64,000 nt of DNA from Polyangiaceae bacterium (GTDB taxonomy: Bacteria > Myxococcota_A > Polyangia > Polyangiales > Polyangiaceae): the NCBI GenBank assembly GCA_025353725.1, contig JANXOF010000053.1, forward strand, positions 62,001 through 126,000, written 5' to 3'. Shown piece by piece: positions 42,998 to 50,970 of the stretch. Below the pieces are notes generated by a model. That model saw only the letters and a list, made by a program, of their open reading frames with translations. It had not been told where the DNA came from and did no database searches. A program made the position numbers and the translations under genes. Every line of letters starts with the position of its first letter. Position 1 is the stretch's first letter.

Positions 42998-43761
42998 CGC
43001 CCGACACCAAGCGCATCTTCAATGGAACGCGCGTCGAATCCGATCAGAATACGCCCGCGAACGTCGAGGACCGGAATAGAGCCAGAGCTTTTACCGACCT
43101 TCGTTAGCTTCGCCTGCATCTCGCGCGCAGCCGAACTGTCTTGTTCGATGTCGTGCTCGACAAAGCGAATGCCCTTCTTCTTTAGGTAAGCCGCCGCTTG
43201 GTGACATGCACCGCACCAGGATGCGCCATAGAGGATCACCGGGGGACGCGAGGCCACGTCGCCAGGGTTTGACGGATCGCCCGCCGCGCTCGCATCCGGC
43301 CCGCCGCCCGTACTGGCTCCGGCCGCACGAGGCGCGAGTACGGCAGTTCCGTTTTTAGCCCGTCGCGCGACCGCAAGGTCCTCGAACTCCGAGCGGGTCG
43401 CGACGCGAACGGGATACGCCCCCCCCACGCCCGGCGTGCGCAGGTCAGCAAGAAAGAAGCGACCTTCCCCGAGTGACTCGTTCGACGGCTCGAGCACACG
43501 CACGCTCACCATGTCGCGGTTGGTGGAGGGCACGTCCGCCGCGTACTGCTCCGTATGGAACTCGCCCTTATCGTCGATCCAAGAAAGCAGCAGCCCTTCG
43601 CTTTTATCGGTGACCAAAGGCACTGCCGAGGCCGCCTCAGAGACGACGTCAGCTTTGCGTCGACAGCCCGTCACGCTCGCGAGCAAGAACGAACCCATTG
43701 GAGCCGTCAAGCAAAGCATCGTGCCTGCGCGCGCTATGCGAGTACGAGTGAACGTGAGCAC
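42994..43761 (-). CDS. Glutaredoxin-like lipoprotein
   Basis: About 255 residues from a GTG at 43761; an ATG at 43719 is an alternative. Signal peptide with lipobox SVTGC. A middle region (about 40-150) of unknown fold precedes a glutaredoxin domain: VILYGASWCGACHQAAAYLK with CxxC active site CGAC, and GSIPVLDVRGRILIGFD containing the cis-Pro. Likely thiol-disulfide exchange in the periplasm. It is cotranscribed with the DUF2237 lipoprotein (overlapping start) and probably with the ABC-F gene 92 bp upstream. Confidence 0.82.
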   Translation of the reverse strand: MLTFTRTRIARAGTMLCLTAPMGSFLLASVTGCRRKADVVSEAASAVPLVTDKSEGLLLSWIDDKGEFHTEQYAADVPSTNRDMVSVRVLEPSNESLGEGRFFLADLRTPGVGGAYPVRVATRSEFEDLAVARRAKNGTAVLAPRAAGASTGGGPDASAAGDPSNPGDVASRPPVILYGASWCGACHQAAAYLKKKGIRFVEHDIEQDSSAAREMQAKLTKVGKSSGSIPVLDVRGRILIGFDARSIEDALGVGR

Positions 43762-43853
43762 GCGCCGAACTGGAGCCGTCGGAATCACGAGTGTAGCCAC
43801 CGCCCAGGAGAATGCCGCCTCCGGCGCTCGCGTACAAGCGGAGCGTTGGGAGT

Positions 43854-45779
43854 TTAGGAGCCGAGCGATTCGCAGAGGCGGCTCCACTCGGCCATCAGCA
43901 CGTCAACCCGTTTGGAAAGGCTCTGCTCCTCGGTAGCCCATTTGGCTACCTTCGCCCAGTCGCCGGCGGGGTCTTCGCGGAGCTTCGCGCGGAGAAGCGC
44001 GAGCTGGCTCTCCCCCGCCGCGACAAGGTCCTCGAGATCCTTGAGACGGCGGGCTCGCTTTTCGCGTTCCCGCGAGAGCTGCTTCTGAGCGTCGTGCTGT
44101 CCCTTTCTGTCCTGGTTTTCGAGCGCCGCGGGAACCTCGCTTTTTTTCTTCTCGCGAGGTGCACGAACCTCGGCCTTCGGTGCGTGCGCCGTCACGAAGT
44201 CGGTAAACCCTCCCGGATAAATGTCGACGCGACCCGCGCGGACGCTCACAATGCGCGTCGTCACCGTTTCGAGAAAGCGTCGGTCGTGAGAGACGAGCAC
44301 GACGGTGCCGTCAAACCCGACGAGCGCCTCTTCGAGGATCTCCGCCGCAGGAATGTCGAGGTGGTTGGTTGGCTCGTCGAGGAACAGAAAGTTACGCGGC
44401 TCGAGTAAGAGCTTGGCGAGCGCCAGGCGCGACCGTTCGCCGCCGGAAAACCCAGCGACGACGCGGAGCGGATCATCTCCCCAAAAGCGAAATCGTGCGA
44501 GGTACTGACGCGCGGCCTCGACCGTGAAATCCCCACGAATCGTCCGCACTTCGGCGACGGCCGTGTTCGCAGGATTCACGGCCCCCAAGTGCTGGTCGAA
44601 ATACCCCTCTTGGAGGTTCGTGCCACGCCTCACGTGGCCCGCATCGAGTGTCGGATCGCCCTTGCCGGCGAGGAGCTTGAGGAGCGTTGACTTGCCCGCT
44701 CCGTTCGGCCCCACGATGCCGATTCGTTCGCCGCGGCGCACGAGCAGATCGACGTCCTGAAAAAGCACGCGCCCCCCTCGCGAGGCCGCGAGCTTTTTGG
44801 CGTCGATGACAAGTTCGCCCGATCGCGCGGACTCCGCAAAACGGAAACTGATGCGGTCGGCGATGGCCCACACGTCCTCCGGACCGGAAACGCGATCGAG
44901 CTTGTCGAGCATTTTGCGGCGGCTTTGAGCTTGCTTCGACTTTTGGCCCGCGCCGTTTTTGCGAATGAAATCTTCAGTCTTGTCGACAAACGCCTGCTGC
45001 CGCTCCATGAGCGCCCGCTCACGCGCAAGGTCGACTTCGCGGGCTACCGCGTAATCGCTATAGCGCAGTGGGTAAACACGAAGTCCGCGGCCCCCAAGCT
45101 CCATCGTTTGCGTCGACACTGCGTCGAGAAACGCGCGATCATGCGAAACCACCAAAACAGCACCGCGGTAGCTTCGCAGCCATCCCTCGAGCCACGCAAT
45201 CGTATCGAGGTCAAGGTGGTTGGTCGGTTCGTCGAGCATGAGCAAATCGGGCTCCTGCGCGAGAATCACGCCGAGCTGCAGCCTCCCGCGCTCGCCCCCC
45301 GACAGCGACGCCACCGGGCGGGCAAGGTCTGCGTTCGAGAACCCAAGCTTCGCCGCGATCGCCGCGACCTGGTGCTCGAGGTCATCGCCACGCGCGACAT
45401 GGTACCTATCGGTCAAGTGCGCGAGATGCGCGAGCGCGCGTGGCTCACCGCTTGCGGCATCGTGCTGCGCGGCGACGAGCTGTTCGCGAAGCTCCACAAC
45501 ATCGCCAAAGCCCGAAAGAAATGCGGAGAGCACGTCGCCCTTCGCCGCGAGCTCATGCGATTGCCGGTAGTATCCGCGCGAGACGTCCTTCTTCACGACC
45601 ACAGTGCCGCCGTCCGGGTCGACCTCCTTCGCGAGCAGACGCAAAAGCGTCGACTTCCCAGCACCGTTCGGCGCCACGAGCGCCGCGCGCTCACCGAGGG
45701 CGAGGGTGAACGTCACGTTCTCGAAAAGCGTGTCCCCTGCGTACCCAAAGCGCAAATCAGCGACCTGCAAGACCGTCAT
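43854..45779 (-). CDS. ABC-F family ATPase
   Basis: 641 residues with two soluble ATPase domains and no membrane segment. First: APNGAGKSTLL, LSGGERGRL, LLMLDEPTNHLDL. Second: VGPNGAGKSTLLK, FSGGERSRL, LFLDEPTNHLDI. A charged linker and C-terminal coiled coil (KQLSREREKRARRLKDLEDL) follow. ABC-F proteins act on the ribosome, or, in Uup-type cases, in DNA/translation quality control; the coiled-coil tail is Uup-like. It is not clearly an antibiotic-resistance type. Confidence 0.92.
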   Translation of the reverse strand: MTVLQVADLRFGYAGDTLFENVTFTLALGERAALVAPNGAGKSTLLRLLAKEVDPDGGTVVVKKDVSRGYYRQSHELAAKGDVLSAFLSGFGDVVELREQLVAAQHDAASGEPRALAHLAHLTDRYHVARGDDLEHQVAAIAAKLGFSNADLARPVASLSGGERGRLQLGVILAQEPDLLMLDEPTNHLDLDTIAWLEGWLRSYRGAVLVVSHDRAFLDAVSTQTMELGGRGLRVYPLRYSDYAVAREVDLARERALMERQQAFVDKTEDFIRKNGAGQKSKQAQSRRKMLDKLDRVSGPEDVWAIADRISFRFAESARSGELVIDAKKLAASRGGRVLFQDVDLLVRRGERIGIVGPNGAGKSTLLKLLAGKGDPTLDAGHVRRGTNLQEGYFDQHLGAVNPANTAVAEVRTIRGDFTVEAARQYLARFRFWGDDPLRVVAGFSGGERSRLALAKLLLEPRNFLFLDEPTNHLDIPAAEILEEALVGFDGTVVLVSHDRRFLETVTTRIVSVRAGRVDIYPGGFTDFVTAHAPKAEVRAPREKKKSEVPAALENQDRKGQHDAQKQLSREREKRARRLKDLEDLVAAGESQLALLRAKLREDPAGDWAKVAKWATEEQSLSKRVDVLMAEWSRLCESLGS

Positions 45780-45925
45780 CGGCTGCGCGGTATAGTCGCT
45801 AACGCGCGCGAGGTCACGGCTTGAGACGGCGTCGCCTGCCCACGTTTCAACGGGAAGGCGCGCCTCTCTTGTCGGGGTGTGCGACGTCCTTTCGTCGTCA
45901 TGCCTCTCGCTTTCGCGTCACAGCC

Positions 45926-47545
45926 TCACGGGAGGTTCCGAGCACAGCGCCCGCCGACCTTGCCGTACCGTGTCAAAAGGCTCGTATTAACGACCGAATA
46001 GGGCACCCGATGGCCTTCCCAGGACCCGCTGCGTGACCATCGATGCTGGCGAACCTGAGGACTCTGTCCGGTCACGCCACCCGTGATGTAAGTCACATCG
46101 AAGAGGTTGCCTCCGAGGTCCATAACACCATGCTTTCCGCTGCCTTTAGGAAACCTACCGGGTGCAGAGATGAACGAAGAGTAATCGGGTTCATTCGTAT
46201 TTTCCCGAATCGGAAATTGATAAGCATACAAGTAGTTAGCGAACGTAACGTCCCCCGTAGCAGGCGTCTTTTGGCCATCGGTCAGGTTGTAGCCAGCGGG
46301 TTCGGGCCCGGCGCCCCACGGGTACTTACCCTGCCAAAGAAAGTCGAGCTCTTCGATTTTCGCAGTCCTTCCGCCGTCCCATTCGCAAAAGGCGGCGACC
46401 ATGAGAGACGAGACACAGTTGAGCGCCTTTTCGTCCAGAATCGACTGAGAATACCTATGGCTAATGTCACCGAGAGATGCCTGAACCGCGTCCGGCATCC
46501 AGTAGGTGTGAGTTCCGTTACCGGCCAAGTAGCACCCTTGCGTTCCTGGCTGCGCGTACATGAGCGCGTACGACAGCTGATGCCAAACGCTGCTCGCTTT
46601 TAGAGCATATTCTGTGGGCCCCGCCCCAAGCGCTCCGTCCTCGCCGTTCATACTGACGGGCAAGTATAAATCCCAAGCGGGGTCCCAATTCGGTGGCCGA
46701 TGCTCCTTGATGTAGCCGCGAATGTTGCCGTTGACTCGATCTACGAACTGACGCATTCGCCCCGCCGTAATTTGGTATTTGTCAACTACGAATCCACCCC
46801 CGGGGGCGGATTGATCCGTCACGGTCGCTGTCTCACAGCAGCTTTCGTGGTGCGCTTCGGGAGTGCCAAATTCGCCCGATCCGCACGTCGCCCCACCGTG
46901 AAGGGGTGTACAGCTTTTCCTTTCGATGCAGCGACCGTCGTAAGCACACGCATTACTTGTGCAGTCGGCGTGGACTTGACAGCTCTTTGCGACGGCACAG
47001 CGCGGCGCACGAGTCGTTGTACCTCCGCAGTCCACATCGGACTCGTCCCCGTTCTGCACGTGATCGACTGCGCTCGACGGTGCGCATTTGTTCGTCACGC
47101 AAACGCGGCTTTGACAATCGGTGGCGACGCTACACTGACGCTCATCCTGACAGGCGAGGCCACTTCCTCCCCCGCAGTCGACGTCTGACTCATCACCGTT
47201 GCGAACGCCGTCTGTCGCCGATACCGCAAAGCAAACGCAGAGGCCGGGGCCGCAGGCCGCAAGCGGATCCACGACCGGCCCCGCACCCGAACTCGCGCGG
47301 CACACCGCGCTCGCGCAGTCGGCGGCGGTGATGCAGGCTATCCCTGGCTCGCACTTCGAGGAGCGCCCTTGGCCGCAAGGGTTGGGCGCCGCGGGCGTCA
47401 CACCCGTCGCGTTCGCGTCCGGGTTGTCGCTCGGCGGCGCGACGTACGGGGACCCTTCTCCCGTGGCATTCGAAGTCGAGCAGCCCCCGAGCGCCAACCA
47501 ACAGACAAGTCGAAACGAAGAGAGCGAACCCGCGAATATTCTCAC
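45926..47545 (-). CDS. Cys-rich lipoprotein with formylglycine-generating-enzyme-type domain
   Basis: 539 residues, GTG start. Lipoprotein signal with lipobox LALGGC. Residues about 60-230 are Cys-rich, with two NGDESDVDCGG repeats and related DCxSxxC modules common in myxobacterial surface proteins. The C-terminal 300 residues form an FGE-sulfatase (SUMF1-like) domain: GFVVDKYQITAGRMRQFVDR, LDFLWQGKYPWGAG, GVMDLGGNLFDVT, GGRCARNLP. Many such domains are binding or non-catalytic modules. No sulfatase is adjacent. Single transcription unit. Confidence 0.85.
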   Translation of the reverse strand: MRIFAGSLSSFRLVCWLALGGCSTSNATGEGSPYVAPPSDNPDANATGVTPAAPNPCGQGRSSKCEPGIACITAADCASAVCRASSGAGPVVDPLAACGPGLCVCFAVSATDGVRNGDESDVDCGGGSGLACQDERQCSVATDCQSRVCVTNKCAPSSAVDHVQNGDESDVDCGGTTTRAPRCAVAKSCQVHADCTSNACAYDGRCIERKSCTPLHGGATCGSGEFGTPEAHHESCCETATVTDQSAPGGGFVVDKYQITAGRMRQFVDRVNGNIRGYIKEHRPPNWDPAWDLYLPVSMNGEDGALGAGPTEYALKASSVWHQLSYALMYAQPGTQGCYLAGNGTHTYWMPDAVQASLGDISHRYSQSILDEKALNCVSSLMVAAFCEWDGGRTAKIEELDFLWQGKYPWGAGPEPAGYNLTDGQKTPATGDVTFANYLYAYQFPIRENTNEPDYSSFISAPGRFPKGSGKHGVMDLGGNLFDVTYITGGVTGQSPQVRQHRWSRSGSWEGHRVPYSVVNTSLLTRYGKVGGRCARNLP

Positions 47546-48055
47546 TAAAATCCCAGTCCTTCCCTAGTTGCGCCGGTACATTCGCAGCGTCATTCGTCCC
47601 ATCAATACCGACCGGTAGTCGCGAATACGTCGCGGTGCGGCCTTTCAACTCACGCACAGGACCAGTCGGTCGTGACATCGAGAGCGCGCCAATGACATCA
47701 TGGCGAGACGGGTTCGGAATAAAGATTCGGCTCTCCTCGTCTCGAATTTATCAAAGTTCAACGCAATGAAGTCGATTCGCGGCGTCACACGTGGCTACAT
47801 CTCGAAGCGACGTCCAAGGGTTTGAAGTAGGAAGTATGGCCGCGCGGCGCCGAGACGCCCGCGCGACGTCCGCAACAGCGCGCTTCATAGCGTTCGACTC
47901 GGATGTTTCACGCGGTTGTCCACGGCTCCCGAGCTGTGCGCCTCGCTCCGCAGCCGACAAAGGGAATTCGGAAAAGCGATTTTTTACGCGACCGTCACCG
48001 ACTCGGCGGCTTCAAGCGTCGGTTTACCGGTCGCCTGACCGGGGGAGGGGCGTGC
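47546..48055. other. Intergenic region upstream of the FGE lipoprotein
   Basis: About 510 bp with no coding frame I can support. It should contain the promoter of the FGE lipoprotein. No repeat or hairpin stood out. Confidence 0.35.
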
Positions 48056-48328
48056 TCAGTAAAATCCTTCTCGCTTGGCGTACCGAGCTGCGCGTTCCTT
48101 GTCGTACGTCGCGGCATCGAACGTGTCACCTTGAATGGCGCGGACGATTTCGCCGTTCGTAGCGAATTCGGTGCGGTCGACGAAGCGGGTAGTGTCCCAG
48201 AACTGCGAGCGTAAAAAGGCCTTCGAGCACTGCGTATAGGCAGCCTCGATGTCGACCAAGATTCCGAGCTTGGGAATCTTTTCCTCAACGCTGCATTCCT
48301 CAACGAGAGCTCCGTCGGTATGGCTTGG
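48056..48328 (-). pseudogene. Relic of a PPOX-type FMN-binding flavoprotein
   Basis: The frame is open from 48328 down to 48056 and encodes KIPKLGILVDIEAAYTQC, SKAFLRSQFWDTTRFVDRTE and FDAATYDKERAARYAKREG. These resemble the C-terminus of pyridoxamine 5'-phosphate oxidase-like flavoproteins (COG3576 type), where xDVxxAxxHCxKAxxRSxLWDP is conserved. A stop lies immediately upstream and no N-terminal FMN-binding part exists, so it is a 90-residue remnant. It lies 44 bp downstream of the fliI-like gene. Confidence 0.6.
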
Positions 48329-48372
48329 CTACGACGTCGCGAAAAGCGCGAGTGAATGACGGCCCGGGCCGC

Positions 48373-49713
48373 TTAAGCGATGGCGTCACGAAGCATCGCC
48401 AACGTCTGTTCGAACGTCACGCGGTCGAAGGGTGATTGCGCGAGAAATCGCTCGATTTTAGGCATGCGCGCGATGGCCTCGTCGAGGAGGCGGTCCGAGC
48501 CCTTCGCGTACGCTCCGAGCGTGAGGAGATCGCGCTTCGCTTCGTAGTGCGCCACCAAGGCGCGCAGGCGGTTTGCGGCGACCTGGTGTTCAACCGAAAC
48601 CATCGCGCTCATCACGCGCGAGAGCGAGGCTGTCGGGTCGACCGCGGGATAGCGACCGCGCGCGGCGAGCGCACGGTCGAGGACCACGTGGCCATCGAGA
48701 ATACCGCGGACCTCGTCGGCGATCGGCTCATCCATATCTCCGCCTTCGACAAGTACCGTGTAGATGGCCGTGATCGACCCGCGTATCCCCTGCCCTCCCC
48801 GCTCGAGAAGCCTCGGGAGCATCGCAAAAACGCTCGGCGGATAGCCCCTTCGTGCCGGTGGCTCGCCCGCCGCCAGACCCACTTCGCGCTGCGCACGCGC
48901 GAATCGCGTGACGGAATCGACAAGAAGCATGACGCTTTTGCCCTGATCGCGAAAGTACTCGGCGTACGCGGTCGCCACCTGGGCGGCACGCAAGCGCTCA
49001 AGCGCCGCGACGTCGCTTGTCGCCACGACGACGACACTCCGCGCGAGGCCCTCTTTTCCAAGCGCGTGGTCGATGAATTCGCCCACTTCACGACCTCGCT
49101 CGCCGACCAACGCGACCACGACGACGTCGGCCATCGTACCCCGTGCAATCGCCCCGAGAAGCGTGCTCTTACCGACGCCGGAGCCCGCGAAAAGGCCGAT
49201 GCGTTGGCCCTCGCCGAGCGTGAGAAGACCGTCAAGCACGCGCACGCCCGTCGCGAGGGGTCGGCTTACCGGTCGCCGCGCAAACGCGGGCTCGGGGTCC
49301 CGATCGACCGGCACAAGCGCGCCTCCTTCGAGCGTGCCACGCCCGTCGAGAGGGCGCCCAAGGCCATCGACGACCCGGCCGAGCAACGCGTCCGAGGCGC
49401 GCACAACGAAGCTACCGCCCGTCGACTCGACTTCGTCGTCCGGCCCCACGCCGGCAAGGGCACCGAGCGGCATCCCCACGGCCTCGCCCGCGTCGAAACC
49501 GACGATTTCGCAAGCCAGCGGCTCGCCACGCCGTTTCACATGGACAACATCGCCTATGCGCATCCCCGGCATACTGAAGCGAAGACTAAGCCCACGCACG
49601 GCGAGCACGCGTCCGACGGCGTGCAAGGCGGGCGTTGCTCTAAGCTTTGCTCTGAGCGCCTGAAGCGGATCGGGCGGGAGCGCCTCGTCGGTGTCGGAAG
49701 CCGAACTCACCAC
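48373..49713 (-). CDS. FliI/SctN-type secretion ATPase
   Basis: 446 residues. F1-type hexameric ATPase of flagellar or type III export. Walker A LFAGSGVGKSTLL near 172-184, Walker B VMLLVDSVTRFA, DVVVVALVGERGREVGEFI and GRYPAVDPTASLSRVMSAMV are diagnostic. Length is normal. It lies 12 bp downstream of dnaJ. No other flagellar or type III secretion gene is in the window, so it is either part of a scattered system or works without the usual export apparatus. Confidence 0.9.
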   Translation of the reverse strand: MVSSASDTDEALPPDPLQALRAKLRATPALHAVGRVLAVRGLSLRFSMPGMRIGDVVHVKRRGEPLACEIVGFDAGEAVGMPLGALAGVGPDDEVESTGGSFVVRASDALLGRVVDGLGRPLDGRGTLEGGALVPVDRDPEPAFARRPVSRPLATGVRVLDGLLTLGEGQRIGLFAGSGVGKSTLLGAIARGTMADVVVVALVGERGREVGEFIDHALGKEGLARSVVVVATSDVAALERLRAAQVATAYAEYFRDQGKSVMLLVDSVTRFARAQREVGLAAGEPPARRGYPPSVFAMLPRLLERGGQGIRGSITAIYTVLVEGGDMDEPIADEVRGILDGHVVLDRALAARGRYPAVDPTASLSRVMSAMVSVEHQVAANRLRALVAHYEAKRDLLTLGAYAKGSDRLLDEAIARMPKIERFLAQSPFDRVTFEQTLAMLRDAIA

Positions 49714-49725
49714 CTCGAGCGTACG

Positions 49726-50853
49726 CTACTTCGCGGACCCCGTTCGCCCGCGAGCATCGCTCGCTCCCCCGCGCGAAAGGCCGACGAGCTCAAGCTCTTC
49801 GTGAAGTTGTTCAATAAGCTCTTTCGCCCGGTCGCTCAATGCGGTCGGGACATCAACCTGGACAACGCCCACGAGCGAGCCGCGACCGCGCCCGTCAAGC
49901 CTTGGGACCCCTTGACTTTTAATCGTAAAGACTGCGCCTGACTGCGTACCCGCCGGGATCTTCAGTGCGACCGTGGGCAGTTCTTCGGTGGTGTCGGCAT
50001 CGCCCAGCGCAGGCACGCGAACCTCGGCACCGAGGGCGGCCGAAGCGAACGATACGTGGAACCGCGTAACGAGGTCGGCGCCGTCACGTTCGAAGCGGGC
50101 GTCTTCCGCGATGTCGACCTCGACGTAAAGGTCTCCAGCGGGCGCGCCTTGTGGCCCGGGCAACCCTTGACCACTGACGCGCAGTCGCTGCCCCGCGTCG
50201 ATCCCCGCGGGAAACGGGACCATCACCTTTCGCGCTCTTTCGACGGCGCCTCGGCCCTCGCAGGGTTTGCAGGGCTGCTTGATGACGGCACCCTGCCCGC
50301 CACATCGCGGACACGGGGCCGTGAACATCACGAACCCTCGAGCGTTCGACACCTGCCCGCTCCCCCGACAGTGACCGCACGCTTCGGGCTTCGTACCTGC
50401 CTTGGCACCGGTGCCACCGCAGTCGTCGCAGACAACGGGGGCGCGGACCGTCACTTCTCGTTTCACGCCGAACGCAGCTTCGCGCAGCGTGAGGCGCGCT
50501 TGCATGCGGAGATCGCCTCCGCGCGCTTGGCGACGGCCACCGCCTCCGCCCGAGAACATCTCCGAAAAGAGGTCCTGCATGTGCGAAAAAACGTCACCTG
50601 CCCCTTGAAACCCGCCACCTCCGCCCTCGAGACCGGCGTGGCCGTACTGGTCGTAGATTTGTCGCTTTTCGCCGTCGGAGAGGATTTGGTAAGCCTCGTT
50701 GCAAGCCTTGAACTTAGCTTCCGACGCCGCGTCTCCCGGGTTCCGGTCCGGATGGTGCTTGAGGGCCTCCCGCTTGTACGCTTTGCGGATCTCCTCAGCG
50801 CTCGCGCTGCGTGCAACACTCAATACTTCGTAGCAATCGCGCTTATCCGACAT
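49726..50853 (-). CDS. dnaJ: Chaperone DnaJ (Hsp40)
   Basis: 375 residues. J domain with HPD at residues 34-36 (LKHHPDRNPGD), Gly/Phe-rich region (GLEGGGGGFQGAGDVF), four zinc-finger repeats CDDCGGTG, CGHCRGSG, CPRCGGQG, CKPCEGRG, and C-terminal client-binding domain. It stimulates the ATPase of DnaK. The matching dnaK is not in the window; the nearest Hsp70 is the PilZ fusion about 31 kb away. It is upstream of the FliI-like ATPase and downstream of the coiled-coil protein, all codirectional. Confidence 0.95.
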   Translation of the reverse strand: MSDKRDCYEVLSVARSASAEEIRKAYKREALKHHPDRNPGDAASEAKFKACNEAYQILSDGEKRQIYDQYGHAGLEGGGGGFQGAGDVFSHMQDLFSEMFSGGGGGRRQARGGDLRMQARLTLREAAFGVKREVTVRAPVVCDDCGGTGAKAGTKPEACGHCRGSGQVSNARGFVMFTAPCPRCGGQGAVIKQPCKPCEGRGAVERARKVMVPFPAGIDAGQRLRVSGQGLPGPQGAPAGDLYVEVDIAEDARFERDGADLVTRFHVSFASAALGAEVRVPALGDADTTEELPTVALKIPAGTQSGAVFTIKSQGVPRLDGRGRGSLVGVVQVDVPTALSDRAKELIEQLHEELELVGLSRGGASDARGRTGSAK

Positions 50854-50970
50854 ACGTCACGTCCAGGCTGCCGCACCTTAGCGCACCACGCAACCACTGG
50901 ACGTCGAAACTTCCCCGTCGAGGATTGCGCAGAACGCTTTCGGTTCAGGCGTGCGGTTTCGTTCCTCGAA

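Noticed and set aside
48436-49941. 501-residue plus-strand open frame antisense to the FliI-like gene
   Set aside because: No motif and opposite a gene with complete ATPase motifs; a shadow frame.
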